A stretch of 8,416 nucleotides of DNA, taken from the NCBI GenBank assembly GCA_030632925.1, contig DAOVTU010000100.1:1-8416 (forward strand). Direction: 5' to 3'. Below, piece by piece: positions 6,074 to 8,416 of the stretch. This DNA is from Candidatus Krumholzibacteriia bacterium (GTDB lineage Bacteria; Krumholzibacteriota; Krumholzibacteriia; LZORAL124-64-63). The position numbers were made by a program, and so were the translations under genes. The notes beneath the pieces were generated by a model that had not been told where the DNA came from, ran no database searches, and was given only the letters and a program-made list of their open reading frames with translations. How positions within the stretch are numbered: the first letter of the stretch is position 1; every line of letters starts with the position of its first letter.

Positions 6074-8416
6074 ATGAAGTCCAATTTCAGTTTTACGCTT
6101 CGGCTCATGGCGGTGTTGCTCGCCGTGGTGTTTGCCATGCCAGCCATGGCCCAGGTGTCTGACGATTTCAGTGCGGCAGATCTGGACACGGTCTTGTGGG
6201 CGCGTGTGGATCCGCTGGGCGACAGCAGCTTCAATCAGGGCAATGGTCGCTTGATCATTTCGGTGCCCGCCGGCACGAACCATGATTTGTGGACCACCGG
6301 GAACAATTCGGCCCGCATCGTTCAGCCCACGGCGAACACCGATTTCGAACTGGAAGCCAAATTTGAATCGACACCCTTGAGCCAGTATCAGATTCAGGGC
6401 CTGCTCATTGAGCAGGATGCGGCCAACTACATTCGGTTCGACTACTACCATGACAGCAATGGCCTGCGCATTTACGCAGCGGGGTTCGTCAACGATGTGC
6501 CCACCAATTTTGGTTCGAGCAGCCTGCCCACCAGTGATTTTCTGTACCTGCGATTGAAACGCACCGGAGATGCCTGGGAAGCCCAGTACTCTTTCGATGG
6601 CACCAACTGGACCCTGATATTTCTTTTCAACCACACTATGGCTGTCACCAACACCGGTGTATTTGCCGGTAATGTGGGCTCGCCTGCCCCGGCTTTTGAC
6701 GCCGTGGTGGACTATTTCTTCAATACCGCCAGTCCCATCGTGCCCGAAGACGGTGGCGTGGTGGACGTGACGCCGCCGGTCATTTCCGGCACCGTGATCA
6801 CGCCTGCGGTGACTTCGGCCCAAATCACTTTTGCCACCGATGAGCCCGCTCTCGGACGGGTGGCCTACGGCCTGACGAACCTGCTGGAGCTCGGCACCAT
6901 CAGTGGGGCCGGATTCCAGATCAATCATACGATCGACCTGCTGAGCCTGGCGCCTGCCACCACCTATTTTGTTCAGGTAGAGGCTGAAGATGGCAGCACC
7001 AACCTGTCCCAGGAAGCCATCACCCAATTTACGACCCTGGCTGTGCCCAACGAATTGCCCTCTGTGGCGCTGACGGCCCCGTTGGCCGGCACCGCATTCA
7101 CTGATGGCGATGCCATTTTCATGGCCGCCACTGCCACGGACAACGACGGCACCGTCGATCTGGTTGAGTTCCTGTCCGATGGCGCCGTGGTGGGCACGGC
7201 CCTGTTGGCGCCCTTTGAGTTCACTTGGACAACCGCGCCGGTGGGCAACCACGACCTGACGGCCCGGGCCACGGACAACAGCGGCGGCATCACGATTTCG
7301 GCGCCAGTGGCCATTACGGTCAACCCGCCTTTGGGGTCGCCGGTCGCCGTGTCTGACGATTTCAGTGCTGGCACCTTCAACAATACGCTTTGGACGGTCG
7401 TTGACCCTGTGGGAGACAGCAGTGTCAGCCAGGCCAATGGCGTGTTGACCATCTCGGTTCCCGGTGGCGTGGAACACGACCTTTGGACCGGCGCCAACAA
7501 CGCCGCGCGAGTTATGCAACCTGTGATGGATGTGGACTTGCAACTCGAGGCGAAATTCGAAACCAGTCCGCTGTTGGCTTCCCAGATGCAGGGCATCCTG
7601 GTGGAGCAGGACGCCGGCAACTATCTGCGCTTCGACTATTTCCACGACGGATCAAACCTGCGGGTTTTTGCTGCGGAGTTCACGAACGATTCACCCACGA
7701 TCCGGGCCAATGTGGCTATTCCCGGCGGCACCCTGTTGTGGCTGCGCCTGACCCGCACTGGTGACCAGTGGCTGGGCGAATACAGCTCCGATGGCTTGAA
7801 CTGGAACCAGGCCTTCAGTTACACCCGAGCCCTGGTCATGGGCAGTGTGGGTGTGTACGCCGGCAACGCTGGTAGCCCGGCGCCGGCCTTTGATGCGGTC
7901 GTCGACTACTTCTTCGATACCAACGGGCCCATTGTGCCCGAGGATGGCGGCGTGGTGGATGTCTGGCCGCCGGTGATCTCTGCGGTCAATGCGATCCCAG
8001 GCGTGACCGACGCTACGATTACTTTCACGACAGACGAGTTGGCCATTGGTCGCGTGCACTACGGACTGACGGCCGGCCTGGAACTGGGCACGATCGCCGG
8101 CCCGGGTTTCCTGACCAATCACGCCATCGTTCTGCCTGGTCTAATGGCCGAAACCACCTACTTCTATCAGGTGGAGGCCGAAGACAGCAGCACCAATCTG
8201 GCGCAGGAAGCAGCGGCGCAGTTCACCACCTTGGCGGTGCCCAATGCGTTGCCCCTGATCACTCTCGATGCGCCGCTGAACGGCACTCACTTTGCAGTTG
8301 GCGATACGGTGTTCATGGTCGCAACTGCCAGCGACACCGATGGCACCGTGACCATGGTCGAATTCCTGTCCGACGGCCAAGTCGTCGGCACGGTTTTGAC
8401 CGCGCCCTGGACCTTC
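6074..8416 (+). CDS. Large secreted multidomain repeat protein (DUF1349-like, FnIII-like and Ig-like units), open at the window end
   Basis: From the ATG at 6074 there are 781 codons with no stop through the last base, so the true protein is longer. A Sec signal peptide is clear: K2 and R10, a hydrophobic stretch 11-23, then AMA before Q27. Two units of 398 residues follow. Each has a beta-sandwich resembling DUF1349/concanavalin-like proteins (28-220 and 426-618; motifs DDFS, HDLWT, EQDA-NY-RFDY), a fibronectin III or purple-acid-phosphatase-N-like domain (about 233-323 and 631-721; PPVIS, TTYF-QVEAED), and a bacterial Ig-like domain of the Big_17 type (about 324-418 and 722 onward; VEFLSDG, ATD). 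An identical acidic linker, IVPEDGGVVDV, joins the first two domains. The visible protein has no cysteine and few lysines. I see no catalytic motif or anchor; the latter could lie downstream. Likely a surface or matrix protein, perhaps glycan-binding. The domain calls are by eye; the exact function is unknown. Confidence 0.88.
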   Translation, partial: MKSNFSFTLRLMAVLLAVVFAMPAMAQVSDDFSAADLDTVLWARVDPLGDSSFNQGNGRLIISVPAGTNHDLWTTGNNSARIVQPTANTDFELEAKFESTPLSQYQIQGLLIEQDAANYIRFDYYHDSNGLRIYAAGFVNDVPTNFGSSSLPTSDFLYLRLKRTGDAWEAQYSFDGTNWTLIFLFNHTMAVTNTGVFAGNVGSPAPAFDAVVDYFFNTASPIVPEDGGVVDVTPPVISGTVITPAVTSAQITFATDEPALGRVAYGLTNLLELGTISGAGFQINHTIDLLSLAPATTYFVQVEAEDGSTNLSQEAITQFTTLAVPNELPSVALTAPLAGTAFTDGDAIFMAATATDNDGTVDLVEFLSDGAVVGTALLAPFEFTWTTAPVGNHDLTARATDNSGGITISAPVAITVNPPLGSPVAVSDDFSAGTFNNTLWTVVDPVGDSSVSQANGVLTISVPGGVEHDLWTGANNAARVMQPVMDVDLQLEAKFETSPLLASQMQGILVEQDAGNYLRFDYFHDGSNLRVFAAEFTNDSPTIRANVAIPGGTLLWLRLTRTGDQWLGEYSSDGLNWNQAFSYTRALVMGSVGVYAGNAGSPAPAFDAVVDYFFDTNGPIVPEDGGVVDVWPPVISAVNAIPGVTDATITFTTDELAIGRVHYGLTAGLELGTIAGPGFLTNHAIVLPGLMAETTYFYQVEAEDSSTNLAQEAAAQFTTLAVPNALPLITLDAPLNGTHFAVGDTVFMVATASDTDGTVTMVEFLSDGQVVGTVLTAPWTF
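6155..7348 (+). repeat. Coding tandem repeat, unit 1 (1,194 bases, 398 residues)
   Basis: Unit 1 runs from VSDDFS (residue 28) to just before the next VSDDFS (residue 426). It contains one complete set of three domains: sandwich, FnIII-like and Ig-like. Confidence 0.85.
7349..8416 (+). repeat. Coding tandem repeat, unit 2 (incomplete at the window edge)
   Basis: Unit 2 keeps register with unit 1 at exactly 1,194 bases. I checked this at the unit start, at the VPEDGG linker and at the start of the Ig-like domain, and saw no net insertion or deletion. Protein identity to unit 1 is roughly 60 percent by eye. It is cut off within the Ig-like domain. Confidence 0.85.

Noticed and set aside
5995..6162. 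A 55-codon plus-strand frame starting at ATG 5995
   Set aside because: It overlaps the signal-peptide region of the repeat protein in another frame, lacks a good ribosome site and has no recognisable features.
6071..7645. A 524-codon open frame on the minus strand opposite the repeat protein
   Set aside because: The plus strand encodes a signal peptide and recognisable repeated domains. The minus frame is open only because of codon bias in the sense gene; its product is rich in His, Gly and Arg with no recognisable domain.
7691..8380. Two further minus-strand open frames (7691-8122 and 8141-8380)
   Set aside because: They mirror the frame opposite unit 1, as expected when a repeated gene casts the same antisense shadow.

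Overview
The window (8,416 bases, GC-rich in its genes and AT-rich between two of them) looks like one end of a surface- or exopolysaccharide locus of a Gram-negative-like bacterium, followed by the start of a very large secreted repeat protein. No sequence feature fixes the taxon. Shine-Dalgarno-type starts, a Sec signal peptide and the gene families suggest a proteobacterium or a related environmental lineage, but that is inference. There are no tRNA or rRNA genes, insertion sequences, phage genes or CRISPR repeats.

Layout. (1) Bases 1-909, minus strand: a polysaccharide deacetylase (NodB/CE4 fold) whose C-terminus lies outside the window. It is read straight off the sequence and is open at the window edge. 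(2) A 271-base divergent intergenic region. (3) Bases 1181-3638, plus strand: a GT4-type glycosyltransferase (TTG start) and, 25 bases later, a PaaK/CapK-like adenylate-forming enzyme. (4) Bases 3619-5750, minus strand: a GT2 glycosyltransferase followed by a second GT4-type glycosyltransferase, coupled by an ATGA stop/start overlap. This pair converges on the plus-strand pair with a 20-base tail-to-tail overlap. (5) Bases 5751-6073: an AT-rich divergent regulatory region with several palindromes, two weak promoter candidates, a hairpin with a T-run and an FNR-like half-site pair. (6) Bases 6074-8416, plus strand: a cysteine-free secreted protein, 781 residues visible and still open. It has a signal peptide and then two copies of a 398-residue unit (concanavalin-like DUF1349-type sandwich, fibronectin III-like domain, bacterial Ig-like domain).

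How they may work together. Three glycosyltransferases and a deacetylase fit assembly and trimming of one glycan. The PaaK-like enzyme could activate an acid that decorates the glycan or its precursor. The adjacent repeat protein is a plausible cell-surface or matrix protein, and its link to the glycan rests only on neighbourhood. The least ordinary features are the exact-period 1,194-base repeat with almost purely synonymous divergence at its domain junction, and the dense palindromes in the divergent promoter region. I see no clear sign of a wholly new enzymatic system.
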